DNA from: Desulfonema magnum | GTDB taxonomy: Bacteria > Desulfobacterota > Desulfobacteria > Desulfobacterales > 4be13 | Length of the DNA stretch: 64,000 nucleotides | Assembly: GCF_017377395.1 (NCBI RefSeq) | Contig: NZ_CP061800.1 | Span: 6,407,633 to 6,471,632, forward strand | Reading direction: 5' to 3' | Shown here: in pieces, positions 51,801 to 60,489 of the stretch | Layout: every line of letters begins with the position of its first letter | How positions within the stretch are numbered: position 1 is the stretch's first letter | Translations under genes and position numbers: made by a program | Notes under the pieces: model-generated | Seen by the model: the letters and a program-made list of their open reading frames with translations, nothing else | Databases searched by the model: none | What the model was told of the DNA's origin: nothing

Positions 51801-52254
51801 TATTACTTTTGAGAATGATGGAAATCATCGTCTGATAGTTTGAAATGATAAAGATATGTTTCAGCCGTTGCTCTGAATGAAGCTTCATAAGATGATTAAA
51901 CGTTTTTTCATAATTCGTTAAACGCTCCGAAACTTCCTGAATTTTTTTTTCAATTCCATACGATTTTTTACTCAGAGTCTCCAGACGGCCTTTGATTTCC
52001 TTCCTAAGTGTCCTGATCTGTTTGTCTGTTTCCGGCTGACTCTGGGAAATATTCACCCTGTCCTGAAAATACATTTCAGAAAACAAATCCCGGACTGAAC
52101 GGATTTCTTTTTCGATAAAAGCAACTTTCTGTCCCTGTATGATGAACTGAGATTGCTGATGAAGAAAAAAAGCAAACTGGACATATCCGAGGCCAAACAG
52201 GATCATCAGGATTCCTGCGATGGTATAGAATTTCCGGCTGAGAGTTCGGAACAT
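48874..52254 (-). CDS. Hybrid histidine kinase with HAMP, two receivers and HPt
   Basis: 1126 residues. Membrane segments at about 12-34 and 275-297 bracket a helical periplasmic sensor; HAMP and coiled coil (about 300-470); HisKA with intact His ([15 protein letters not shown]); HATPase ([33 protein letters not shown]). Receiver 1 has [13 protein letters not shown], the phospho-acceptor Asp changed to Gly, and Arg in place of the Lys (LARPV); receiver 2 is intact ([18 protein letters not shown]). A C-terminal HPt domain has [20 protein letters not shown] before the ATG supports the start. The HPt likely passes phosphate to the HD-GYP regulator downstream. Confidence 0.93.
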   Translation of the reverse strand: MFRTLSRKFYTIAGILMILFGLGYVQFAFFLHQQSQFIIQGQKVAFIEKEIRSVRDLFSEMYFQDRVNISQSQPETDKQIRTLRKEIKGRLETLSKKSYGIEKKIQEVSERLTNYEKTFNHLMKLHSEQRLKHIFIISNYQTMISIILKSNKTNLLKLLFDLTHFHTSYLDTPGASEYQSVKKIMGDLDHEFFRTNMTDTRMKECMNTYKELVKQDFSLEKTIRNTDEQFHDISTRITDLFSDISQNTESLLTDEFRAAKDGWHLMFQFFLISMSLSIMVLMAVLFLIMRKIIRPANALFVVTQEIKTGNTDARFDFPGDKEDEMIQLGKTFNEMLDTLEKNNQQLVTFQTSLEDKIKVAASQEEELQKHRNHLEELVEEHTLELRKAISRLLEEIHQKETVEERLQTAKKAAETVNQELMEVNKNLEFAIARANEIATKAEMVSIAKSEFVATISHEIKTPLNGIIGMSELGLDNNLSDNQKHIFHTIITEAESLLGLVNDIFDFSRTEAGMLELEDVPFDLRDLVENLADRFAMEAEQKELEFFSFFSPDIPSRLIGDPERVEQILRKLAGNALKFTQKGEVSIRTELAEDSDDKIRIRFSIKDTGIGIPKNKQPLIFNSFTQSDSSTTRKYGGIGLGTTISRQLAEFMGGEIGMESEEGKGSLFWFTIVFTKQTGLNNVAGTPSAGHDPDLYDLKVLIADNARTSRFILREYFQYWGCKPAEVSDGKEALAVSEASVSSGEPFDLIFTGLRLPDMNGFDLARKIRTLPELANVPVIILTSAGNKKENRKCCDKMGIEGCLARPVRWNELYKTMKSVSGFGPDMDSDEERGPGMSFNDNGSSDDISARDAIKKGRILLAEDYPTNQQIAIKNLSKAGYSVDLAKNGREAVEAYKRQHYDLILMDVQMPLVDGYEAVRRIRDLEFEMQDKREAAHVYNPGRIPIIAMTAHAIKGCKAMCMDAGMDDYIAKPLKRKALLDMVQKWIQPDEECGIRDVKLVPVPCVLSPESEDASPMNFEKALAEFEGDTEFLAEVLDGFVRNIRGQIETIRQAISLGDAELVSREAHSIKGGSANLTADSLSKTASDLEHIGKSGELGQAVDILERLEKKFYRLEAYIKENKYHTI

Positions 52255-52301
52255 GACTAAATCCTTACGATTAGGAATAATATTAAAAAATAAGTTTTAC
52301 A

Positions 52302-52459
52302 ATCAGCAGATTGAAAAGTTTCCGGACTGAGCGCCGGACAGCAGAGAAACCCGAGTTTTTTTCCCGGACGGGATGCCTCCCTCGCCGGAAAAAACCGGGT
52401 TTCTTCCCCGCCTGTCGTGTCCGCGCTGTGAGAGCCTGAAAACTTTTCGATCTGCTGAC
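52302..52459. repeat. Nested inverted repeat, family A, copy A7
   Basis: Outer arms ATCAGCAGATTGAAAAGTTT and AAACTTTTCGATCTGCTGA; inner module AGAAACCCGAGTTTTTTTCC and AAAAACCGGGTTTCTT, the palindrome also seen alone at 2300-2560. The rest of 52255-52724 has no gene. Confidence 0.85.
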
Positions 52460-52724
52460 AATGCTTGTAATAAAAACAGCCGCATAATTTTTCTATAAAT
52501 ATAAGATTTGATGTGTAAACTCAAGAACAAATATTTTCCCTTTATGAACAGACAGGCTGTTTTAATTGATTTGCATCATATAAAATATATAAATATTAAA
52601 AAGTTAAATGTTATAACCTTTTTCGCAGTGACTCTGAAAAATGATTTTCGCTTGTAATTAGAAAAAAAGAATTCATTCATGGAGGCTGGTTATCAGGCGG
52701 GGAAAGCATTTCATCAAATCTATT

Positions 52725-53732
52725 TTATCCTCCCAAGTTATACAGGAACTCAATCTCTTCGGGCGACAGCGCACGGTTGTAAATACGCAGGTCATCAATC
52801 CTGCCCTGAAAAATATAGGTGTCACTTGCTGTTCGGTCACCACCGATGTTCAGGTGTCCGTTGCCAGATTTCGGATTGACACTCCAAGTATCAGACTTTT
52901 CCCGGATGCCGTCAATATAGCTGGTTTGCGTGGTACCGCTGCGGACAATAGCCACATGATGCCAATCTCCCTTGACATGGTCAAGCGTGATGCCAGTATC
53001 CCATTCGTTGTCCCCGCTATGCATGACAATCAGTTTTTTGGGGGCATCGTCGTTAAACTGCAAGTTCCAATGATTTTCTTTCCCGTCAGGACTCACTTTG
53101 GTGTAAATTCCTGCCCAGTTATTTTGAGACGGATGAGCCCTGATCCAAACCGAGGAGGTGTAATCACCTGAAAGCTGAAGCTTATCATCGTTGTCAGGAG
53201 TTTGGATCAGGTCGTCAGTACCGTCAAAATCCAGACATCTGTCCAGTTTGCCTGGCAGAGAATCGCCGTCAAAAGAAAATTCGTTCTGAAGGGTTCCGTC
53301 ATTGCCGTAGGGAGATGAATCCGCAGCAGTTGTCCCGCTGGTCTCATCAAGTTTCCAATGACCAATCAGGCCATTCTTAATAAGATCAGAAAGATATGAA
53401 TTATCAAAAATTCTTCTTCTGGCTTCAAACGATGAGCCTTCATTTACAATACCGACCGACTCGATTGTATTGCCGGTTCTGGTGATATGAAATGTACCGC
53501 CATTATCTGACAATGTATAAGTTTTCTTATCACCATCTTCCATGCCTCTGAGTTTGGCATATCTGATACCTGATTCGGCGAGATACAAGGCTTTTTGGGA
53601 ATTGTTAAAATTTAACTCATTATATGATGATGTTTTATTCATGGACAGAATGGCCGCGCCTGCTGCTGTCACCAGCAGCATGGCGGCAACTAGGGCGAAT
53701 AATATTGATCCCTTGTGATTTGAATTCTGCAT
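52725..53732 (-). CDS. PilX-like pilus protein with C-terminal LamG domain
   Basis: 335 residues. N-terminal NHKGSILFALVAAMLLVTAAGAAIL is a class III prepilin-like signal with membrane helix but no Glu at +5, as in PilX/GspK minor pilins; ALYLAESGIRYAK is the usual PilX follow-up. From about residue 120 it is a laminin-G/concanavalin-like domain (LIGHWKLDETSGTTAADSSPYGNDG, CLDFDGTDD, WHHVAIVRSGTTQTSYIDG, IDDLRIYNRALS). This would place a sugar- or protein-binding lectin fold on the pilus tip. Last gene of the minor-pilin operon; start at 53732 set by GGAG. Confidence 0.85.
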   Translation of the reverse strand: MQNSNHKGSILFALVAAMLLVTAAGAAILSMNKTSSYNELNFNNSQKALYLAESGIRYAKLRGMEDGDKKTYTLSDNGGTFHITRTGNTIESVGIVNEGSSFEARRRIFDNSYLSDLIKNGLIGHWKLDETSGTTAADSSPYGNDGTLQNEFSFDGDSLPGKLDRCLDFDGTDDLIQTPDNDDKLQLSGDYTSSVWIRAHPSQNNWAGIYTKVSPDGKENHWNLQFNDDAPKKLIVMHSGDNEWDTGITLDHVKGDWHHVAIVRSGTTQTSYIDGIREKSDTWSVNPKSGNGHLNIGGDRTASDTYIFQGRIDDLRIYNRALSPEEIEFLYNLGG

Positions 53733-53736
53733 AAAT

Positions 53737-54255
53737 TTACTCCAGATTCCTGAGAAACACCCGTTTTGTAAATGTTGAATCCGTTTCATCTGTAATTTTT
53801 AAACTTAATGTAATCTCAATCATAGCCAGGGACGGGGCGGAAGAGACGGGCGGATATGTTTCCAAAGCCGTGGAACCGTAATACGATCTCAGATATGTTA
53901 AATTAAATGATTCTACAGCGTCACTGTCAATCAGAATATCATCGTCAATCTTTAGCGGATGGCCTTTCCCTGCCCAGGAAACAGTATGTTCATCATCGTC
54001 ACGCCTGAATTTTACGGATTCCGGATCATCCGGAAGGGATGAGGCAGAGATGACTGATGAGGCAGCACCAAATTCTCTTGCAAGCCTGGACATGGCCAGC
54101 CCGGCTTTTTGAACAGTTTCCGCATTCTTTTTTGAATATATAAAACCATCCGCAATCTGAACCAGCCCCAGCCCTGCGATGGCCCCCGCAATCCCTATAA
54201 GTATCAGAGATGCGATTAATTCAACAAAAGTAAAACCGCTGTCTTTAATTTTCAT
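53737..54255 (-). CDS. Minor pseudopilin, PilW-like
   Basis: 172 residues. Prepilin cleavage site G-FTFVEL with Glu at +5, then a hydrophobic helix (IASLILIGIAGAIAGLGLVQIA), and a C-terminal beta region. Third gene of a fimT/pilV/pilW/pilX-like set. Its first 19 codons are duplicated downstream of the next gene (113-bp tandem duplication). Confidence 0.75.
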   Translation of the reverse strand: MKIKDSGFTFVELIASLILIGIAGAIAGLGLVQIADGFIYSKKNAETVQKAGLAMSRLAREFGAASSVISASSLPDDPESVKFRRDDDEHTVSWAGKGHPLKIDDDILIDSDAVESFNLTYLRSYYGSTALETYPPVSSAPSLAMIEITLSLKITDETDSTFTKRVFLRNLE

Positions 54256-54421
54256 TAGAAATCCCTAATCTGCCACAGTGAATAAGGCGGTTAAGGTTCC
54301 GCCGTCATTATAAGTATCAGAGATGCGATTAATTCAACAAAAGTAAAACCGCTGTCTTTAATTTTCATTAGAAATCCCTAATCTGCCACAGTGAATAAGG
54401 CGGTTAAGGTTCCGCCGTCAT
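54196..54421. repeat. 113-bp perfect tandem duplication across a pilin gene junction
   Basis: Copies at 54196-54308 and 54309-54421. Each contains the start of the PilW-like gene and the end of the PilV-like gene. The second copy keeps the PilV-like reading frame intact to its normal stop, while the first copy makes the PilW-like start. The extra half-genes between them are non-functional. Confidence 0.9.
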
Positions 54422-54989
54422 TTTTTATTGTCACTCTGAGAATATCCTTGGAATCACCACCTGAAATTTCCACCTCAGAAAAATTAATAAATTTAATAAA
54501 CTTGTTTTCTTTTACATAATATTTTCCATAGGTCTTTTCTTTCATATTGTTCGGATCCGCTGCCCCGATTTTATCCGCTAAGATGCTAAGTTCGTTCCCC
54601 TTCCCATTTTCAGTCCAGGTTACAGTGCCGTCACTGACTGTCCCACTGGCAGGCCAGATAGGTTCAGAACTGTCGCTTGTTCCGGCATTTGTACATTTAT
54701 ACACCCGTCCGTTATCTGTAAGGGGAATGATCATTGCATCAGCGGAATAGTCTGTCTCCTTACGCCATTGTACCGACTCCCGCCATTTTAAAGGACTCAC
54801 ATAATCTGCCATAATATTTTCCATAACCGTATGAAGTGCAAGCGTTTTTTTTAATGTGACAAGCGGAATGGTGCTATGAATGACAGATGAGGCAAAAAAT
54901 GAATACATCATGCTCCCCAGAACAGACGCGACAATCAGTGTGGTAATAAATTCCAGCAGGGTAAAACCGCGTTGGGCAAATGATTTCAT
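54378..54989 (-). CDS. Minor pseudopilin, PilV-like
   Basis: 203 residues. RG-FTLLEF prepilin motif with Glu at +5 and hydrophobic helix (ITTLIVASVLGSMMYSFFASS), followed by a globular domain with DSSEPIWPASGTVSDGTVTW, a segment found in carbohydrate-binding and phage-tail-like modules. Overlaps the preceding gene by 4 bp (ATGA). Confidence 0.75.
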   Translation of the reverse strand: MKSFAQRGFTLLEFITTLIVASVLGSMMYSFFASSVIHSTIPLVTLKKTLALHTVMENIMADYVSPLKWRESVQWRKETDYSADAMIIPLTDNGRVYKCTNAGTSDSSEPIWPASGTVSDGTVTWTENGKGNELSILADKIGAADPNNMKEKTYGKYYVKENKFIKFINFSEVEISGGDSKDILRVTIKNDGGTLTALFTVAD

Positions 54990-55453
54990 GGAATGACCCC
55001 CGTGTTTTTTTTTATGGTGATAATTGTTGTCAAATCAGTAAGCGTGATGATTTTATCAGCAGGAAGCGGGCTTCCTGATTCGTCAACCGGTGTCCCCCAT
55101 TTATTAAAGGTGACAACAGCGGGATCAACTGAAATTCCCAGAATATGGGTGGCAGAATTCTCGAATGGAAGATTGACCGGTATCACAGTGCCTGCCTCAC
55201 TTATTTTTGACAGCGTATATGAATCAGAGGGAGATGATGAAAAAGAAATTCTCCAAAGATAAACATCATCGGACAAGGCTCTGAGTTGAGCATAACGAAG
55301 ATGATTCTTAATTGTATCAATTTTGCTGATGATGGGATTCGGAGGGAACCACATGCTGCTGAATGCAAAAGCACTGACAATTCCAATCAGCATCACAACC
55401 GCCATCATTTCAATTATCGTGAATCCGTTGTTATTTCTGAGATAAATATTCAT
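54986..55453 (-). CDS. FimT/GspH-like minor pseudopilin
   Basis: 155 residues. NNG-FTIIEM prepilin motif, hydrophobic helix (MAVVMLIGIVSAFAFSS), then a GspH-like beta domain. First gene of the four-gene operon. The ATG at 55453 directly follows a long heptamer array with no ribosome binding site visible, so its translation signal has been replaced or lies within the repeat. Confidence 0.75.
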   Translation of the reverse strand: MNIYLRNNNGFTIIEMMAVVMLIGIVSAFAFSSMWFPPNPIISKIDTIKNHLRYAQLRALSDDVYLWRISFSSSPSDSYTLSKISEAGTVIPVNLPFENSATHILGISVDPAVVTFNKWGTPVDESGSPLPADKIITLTDLTTIITIKKNTGVIP

Positions 55454-55687
55454 TTGTGATTTGTGATTTGTGGTTTGTGATTTGTGATTTGTAATTTGTA
55501 ATTTGTAATTTGTAATTTGTGATTTGTAATTTGTAATTTGTGATTTGTAATTTGTGATTTGTGATTTGTGATTTGTAATTTGTAATTTGTGATTTGTGAT
55601 TTGTGATTTGTAATTTGTAATTTGTAATTTGTAATTTGTGATTTGTGATTTGTGATTTGTAATTTGTAATTTGTAATTTGTAATTTA
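55452..55687. repeat. ATTTGTG/ATTTGTA heptamer array upstream of the minor-pilin operon
   Basis: About 33 copies of (G/A)ATTTGT with period 7; variation is almost only G against A at one position. It occupies the leader of the minor-pilin operon right up to the start codon. The frame reading LQITNHKSQ repeats is a repeat translation. Confidence 0.95.
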
Positions 55688-56267
55688 TTTGTATTCGGCA
55701 ACTTCAAAGAAGCAACCCCGGTCGGGTCTGCGCTGATGAAAATCCGATTTTGTTGGCTCACCTCTGCACGGATTTTGTATAAGAATAGGGATTCATAAGA
55801 AAAAGATTAAATTTTCTCTTATCATTCTCTTTTTATAAAAAATCCTTGTGAATTGTCAATCAGAAAATTCAGTTCGTAGTTCCGCGTTTAGGCGGTGCGA
55901 CACCGCCTAAACGCGGAACTACGAACGAACGGGTATGTTCATTCTTGGGAATTGCCTGACCCCGTCTGGCAGAAAAAATTATCTGAAAGCAGGTGTTTGC
56001 TACCTTAACATACTGTTTTTACCCCATTGATTTTTTGCGCTGTTCTGTGAAAAAATTCAGGGATTAGGAATTTATAATTTTCAATATATTAAAACAAAGT
56101 TGTGCTTACATAAAAAAGATGTTAATTTAAAAAGATATGACAGTGTTTTTTTCTATAAGTCATACGCAATTTATGTAGGCGTGTTGACATTCAGTCAGAT
56201 TTTTCTTACATCTTTTTGGTTAAAGTTCCTTTTCTTCGGGCATTAAAAACAAAGCTGGAGACACACA
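55688..56267. other. Gene-free region with hairpins before the cyclase gene
   Basis: CTGCACGGATTTTGTATAAG at 55765, with a weaker mate to about 55850, is a degenerate family C element. CGTAGTTCCGCGTTTAGGCG with mate ending at 55924 is a long perfect hairpin of the type at 35190. The remainder is AT-rich and should hold the cyclase promoter. Confidence 0.6.
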
Positions 56268-57554
56268 TTGAAGAATAAAATCCGACAATATACCTATAAA
56301 CAAGTTCGTATCTGGGATCAGATGGTATTAATCGGTATCGGACTTGCAGCAATTTACTGGGTGCTTGACTCTTTTATGCTGATGCTTGACACGGGCAATT
56401 TTAACCTTTTTCAGTTATTGTTCGGAACAAGTTTGGATGACAGTTGGACACGCCTGGTGGTGTTATGTCTTTTCATCATTTTTGGCTCCCATGTCCAATT
56501 CACGATGAATGCCCGAAAGCACGCTGAAGAGGAGCATCAAAAGACTGAAGAACAATATCACACTCTTGTGAATAACATATCTGTTGGGATTTTTCGAGCC
56601 ACGCCGGGACTTAATGGGAAATTTCTCATGGCAAATCCGGCTTTTCTCAAAATCATCGGTGTTGAGTCGGAAGATGAACTCAGAAAAATGAATGTTGCTG
56701 ATATATATGAAAAACCTGATGAGGGGAAGATTATTTTGGATAATATTCTTCCCCGGGGAGAAGTTCCATGGGCAGAGATACGGCTGAAACGCAAGGACGG
56801 AACTCCTTGCTGGGCGATGTTCACCGCTAAAATGGCACATGGAAAGGACAGCAAAGGTTTCAGATATTTTGATACAATAATTGAAGATATCAGCGAATAT
56901 AAGCAGTCGGCAGCAGCCCATGAACACTTCCAAAAACTGCTCTCGCCTGATGTGGCTGAAATGCTGGCTTCGGGCCGGCTAAAGACGGAGAAAGGCGGTC
57001 AGAAACGAGTCGCCAGCGTATTATTCGCCAATATCCGGGGATTCACTGCCATGAGCGAAAGAATGAAACCCACGGAAGTCCTCAGAATGCTTAATGAATA
57101 TTATGAAGGAATGGTGAATATCGTATTCCGCCACGGGGGAACGGTTGACAAGTTCATTGGTGACGAAATCATGGTGATCTGGGGCGCACCGGTGGCCCAC
57201 GATAATGATCCTGTCCGCTCGGTTCATGCAGCCATTGACATGCAATCCATGCTTGCTCAATTAAATGAAGACTGTCCCGCGAACAGGCAGATTCGGATTG
57301 GTATCGGCATCAACACCGGAAGTCTGGTGGCCGGATACATCGGGTCCACTTGTCTGATGAGCTACTCAGTCATTGGTGACACAGTCAATACCGCATCCAG
57401 GCTCTGTTCAGCAGCCAAGCCGGGGCAGATCATCATTTCCGAAGAGACTTATAATCATGTGAAAAGTGTTTTTGATATTGCCGAACTCAAGCCGATTTTG
57501 GCAAAAGGCAAGGCCGAACCCATTCGAATCTTTTCAGTGAACAATGAGCAGTAG
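56268..57554 (+). CDS. PAS-class III nucleotide cyclase homologue, first metal Asp replaced
   Basis: 428 residues. Two N-terminal membrane helices (about 20-80), a PAS domain (about 95-210; NNISVGIFRATPGLNGKFL), then a class III cyclase domain (about 240-425). The first metal-binding motif reads SVLFANIRGFTAMSE; active cyclases have FADIRGFT, so the metal Asp is Asn (AAT). The second is kept (VDKFIGDEIMVIWGAP), as are VIGDTVNTASRLC Asn and Arg. Catalysis may therefore be weak or lost. TTG start at 56268 is supported by GGAG 7 nt upstream. The stop codon falls inside the first unit of a tandem repeat array. Confidence 0.88.
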   Translation: MKNKIRQYTYKQVRIWDQMVLIGIGLAAIYWVLDSFMLMLDTGNFNLFQLLFGTSLDDSWTRLVVLCLFIIFGSHVQFTMNARKHAEEEHQKTEEQYHTLVNNISVGIFRATPGLNGKFLMANPAFLKIIGVESEDELRKMNVADIYEKPDEGKIILDNILPRGEVPWAEIRLKRKDGTPCWAMFTAKMAHGKDSKGFRYFDTIIEDISEYKQSAAAHEHFQKLLSPDVAEMLASGRLKTEKGGQKRVASVLFANIRGFTAMSERMKPTEVLRMLNEYYEGMVNIVFRHGGTVDKFIGDEIMVIWGAPVAHDNDPVRSVHAAIDMQSMLAQLNEDCPANRQIRIGIGINTGSLVAGYIGSTCLMSYSVIGDTVNTASRLCSAAKPGQIIISEETYNHVKSVFDIAELKPILAKGKAEPIRIFSVNNEQ

Positions 57555-58183
57555 TAACCAGCTACTCGTTCCCAGGCTCTGCCTGGGAATGCGTACTCGA
57601 GGCTCTGCCTCGCCTGGCATATCACATGAGTGATCAGCAGTGTGATGAACACACGAGGCAGAGCCTCGGTTATGCGTTCCCAGGCGGAGCCTGGGAACGA
57701 GAAAAACAATGAGCAGTCGTAACCAGCTACTCGTTCCCAGGCGGAGCCTGGGAATGCGTACTCCGAGGCTCTGCCTCGCCTGGCATATCACATGAGTGAT
57801 CAGCAGTGTGATGAACACACGAGGCGGAGCCTCGGGTATGCGTTCCCAGGCGGAGCCTGGGAACGAGAAAAACAATGAGCAGTAGTAACCAGCTACTCGT
57901 TCCCAGGCTCTGCCTGGGAATGCGTACTCCGAGGCTCTGCCTCGCCTGGCATATCACATGAGTGATCAGCAGTGTGATGAACACACGAGGCAGAGCCTCG
58001 GGTATGCGTTCCCAGGCGGAGCCTGGGAACGAGAAAAACAATGAGCAGTAGTAACCAGCTACTCGTTCCCAGGCGGAGCCTGGGAATGCGTACTCCGAGG
58101 CTCTGCCTCGCCTGGCATATCACATGAGTGATCAGCAGTGTGATGAACACACGAGGCAGAGCCTCGGGTATGCGTTCCCAGGC
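57540..58183. repeat. 166-bp tandem repeat array, left part
   Basis: Units of 165-166 bp starting AACAATGAGCAGTAGTAACC at 57540, 57705, 57871 and 58037; the last is cut by the IS element at 58183. Each contains GTTCCCAGGCTCTGCCTGGG and GAGGCTCTGCCTC palindromes. The array begins within the last codons of the cyclase gene. Confidence 0.95.
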
Positions 58184-59597
58184 TTCACTACCGTACACTT
58201 TTTTTAACTATTTTTAATTATTATATAAAGACGACCATAGTTGGTTTGAAATTTAAATAACTGTTTGTTTTTTAAATTTTTTTAAGATTCACCATCGGCT
58301 GTTTTTTCTGAGTAAATATTACTCATCTGAGATTATGACACAAAAAAATCTTAACAGAAAAATATAATAATGGTATGACAGCTTTCAGAAAATAACAGAT
58401 AACAGGGAGGCTGTCATGAGCGACAATGTGAACAGATATCGTGAGATCAGAAAGGCTTTGGACAATATGTATCCGAAACAGCCGAAGGGAAACGAGGCCC
58501 GGCGCCTGAACACGCTGGCCGCGATAATCAGCGGCATCACGGGGAGCGGGAGCTGCCAGCTTCCGAAAATTGCAGGCAAAGTTCCGGATGAGAACGCCGC
58601 GCCGGCGAGTGTGGAAAAGCGTATAAAACGTTGGATTTCCAATGACAGCATTGAATCTGAAACATTTTTTCTGCCGTTCGCACAGGCGCTGCTGATCAGT
58701 CTGGGACTTTCCGAAATTGTGCTGGCAATGGACGGAAGCACGGTCGGCCGGGGATGCGTAACCCTGATGATCAGTGTGATTTATAAAAAACGTGCCCTGC
58801 CCCTTGCTTACACGGTGGTCAGAGGTAAGAAAGGTCATTTCCCGGAAGAAAGCCATGTCGGACTGGTCGGGGAGGTTGCCAACGTGATACCGGAATCCGC
58901 GCAGAAGGTTATTTTTCTTGGTGACGGAGAGTTCGACGGTGTCGGTTTGCAAAAAAATCTGGCCGAACGGGGATGGCTGTATGTGTGCCGAACGGCATAT
59001 AATACCAAAATTTTTTGGGACGGAGAGGAGCATCGTCTTAATGTTCTCGGTGTGTTCACGGTTCCGGACAGCTATCGGTACATACGCAATGTTTTGTTCA
59101 CAAATAAAAAATACGGACCGGTGACGGTTGTCGTCTGGTGGGCGAAAGGAAATAAGGAACCGATATATCTGGTTACGAATATGAGATCGCCCTGGGAAGC
59201 CTGCCAATATTATTCCAAACGGTTTCGTATCGAAACATTTTTTTCCGACCAGAAAAGCCGGGGGTTTAATATTCATAAAAGTCATATTTCCGACCCTGAC
59301 CGGTTGCGCCGCCTTATGATCGGAGCGTGTCTTGCCTACATCTGGATTGTGTTCCTGGGAACACTGGCAACGGAACAGGGCTGGGACAGAATTATTCACC
59401 GTGCCGACCGATGTGATCTGAGTCTCTTTCAATTAGGTCTGAGCCTGTTGGAATATTTTTTAAATTACGACATACCTGTTCCGGTTGCCTTTCAAATGTT
59501 CAATCCGACTCTCTAGTCATCAATCATAAACGGAACCTGTGTCACATACAATTTATAAAATAAAATCAGATTATTATAAAAAGTGTACGGTAGTGAA
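58184..59597 (+). mobile_element. IS4-type insertion sequence
   Basis: 1414 bp with 20-bp terminal inverted repeats TTCACTACCGTACACTTTTT (58184-58203 and 59578-59597) and one transposase gene. It is flanked by an 8-bp target duplication TCCCAGGC (58176-58183 and 59598-59605), and removing the element restores one intact 166-bp unit. The insertion is therefore complete, recent and in a palindrome of the repeat. Confidence 0.95.
58416..59516 (+). CDS. IS4-family transposase
   Basis: 366 residues, intact. DDE residues: Asp106 (LAMDGST), Asp170 (FLGDGEFDG) and Glu273 in Y266-x2-R269-x3-E273-x6-K280, the YREK signature of IS4-type enzymes. GGGAGG precedes the ATG at 58416. The protein should be active, moving its own element by cut-and-paste. 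Confidence 0.93.
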   Translation: MSDNVNRYREIRKALDNMYPKQPKGNEARRLNTLAAIISGITGSGSCQLPKIAGKVPDENAAPASVEKRIKRWISNDSIESETFFLPFAQALLISLGLSEIVLAMDGSTVGRGCVTLMISVIYKKRALPLAYTVVRGKKGHFPEESHVGLVGEVANVIPESAQKVIFLGDGEFDGVGLQKNLAERGWLYVCRTAYNTKIFWDGEEHRLNVLGVFTVPDSYRYIRNVLFTNKKYGPVTVVVWWAKGNKEPIYLVTNMRSPWEACQYYSKRFRIETFFSDQKSRGFNIHKSHISDPDRLRRLMIGACLAYIWIVFLGTLATEQGWDRIIHRADRCDLSLFQLGLSLLEYFLNYDIPVPVAFQMFNPTL

Positions 59598-60489
59598 TCC
59601 CAGGCGGAGCCTGGGAACGAGAAAAACAATGAGCAGTAGTAACCAGCTACTCGTTCCCAGGCTCTGCCTGGGAATGCGTACTCCGAGGCTCTGCCTCGCC
59701 TGGCATATCACATGAGTGATCAGCAGTGTGATGAACACACGAGGCAGAGCCTCGGGTATGCGTTCCCAGGCGGAGCCTGGGAACGAGAAAAACAATGAGC
59801 AGTAGTAACCAGCTACTCGTTCCCAGGCTCTGCCTGGGAATGCGTACTCGAGGCTCTGCCTCGCCTGGCATATCACATGAGTGATCAGCAGTGTGATGAA
59901 CACACGAGGCAGAGCCTCGGGTATGCGTTCCCAGGCGGAGCCTGGGAACGAGAGAAAAGGCAAGGCCGAACCCATTCGAATCTTTTCAGTGAACAATGAG
60001 CAGTAGTAACCAGCTACTCGTTCCCAGGCTCTGCCTGGGAATGCGTACTCCGAGGCTCTGCCTCGCCTGGCATATCACATGAGTGATCAGCAGTGTGATG
60101 AACACACGAGGCAGAGCCTCGGTTATGCGTTCCCAGGCGGAGCCTGGGAACGAGAAAAACAATGAGCAGTAGTAACCAGCTACTCGTTCCCAGGCTCTGC
60201 CTGGGAATGCGTACTCCGAGGCTCTGCCTCGCCTGGCATATCACATGAGTGATCAGCAGTGTGATGAATACACGAGGCAGAGCCTCGGGTATGCGTTCCC
60301 AGGCGGAGCCTGGGAACGAGAAAAACAATGAGCAGTAATAACCAGCTACTCGTTCCCAGGCTCTGCCTGGGAATGCGTACTCCGAGGCTCTGCCTCGCCT
60401 GGCATATCCCATGAGTGATCAGCAGTGTGATGAACACACGAGGCAGAGCCTCGGGTATGCGTTCCCAGGCGGAGCCTGGGAACGAGAAA
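59598..60489. repeat. 166-bp tandem repeat array, right part, with captured cyclase gene end
   Basis: Units resume after the IS and start at 59625, 59791, 59992, 60158 and 60324; about nine units in all. At 59955-59996 the array contains AAAAGGCAAGGCCGAACCCA through TTTTCAGTG, an exact copy of the cyclase gene's last codons (57503-57540). The array ends directly at the start codon of the next gene. Confidence 0.93.

Noticed and set aside
55450-55761. 103-residue minus-strand ORF made of NYKLQITNHKSQ repeats
   Set aside because: Translation of the ATTTGTG heptamer array; no start signal.
58323-59432. 369-residue minus-strand ORF
   Set aside because: It is antisense to the intact IS4 transposase, whose DDE and YREK residues show the true frame.
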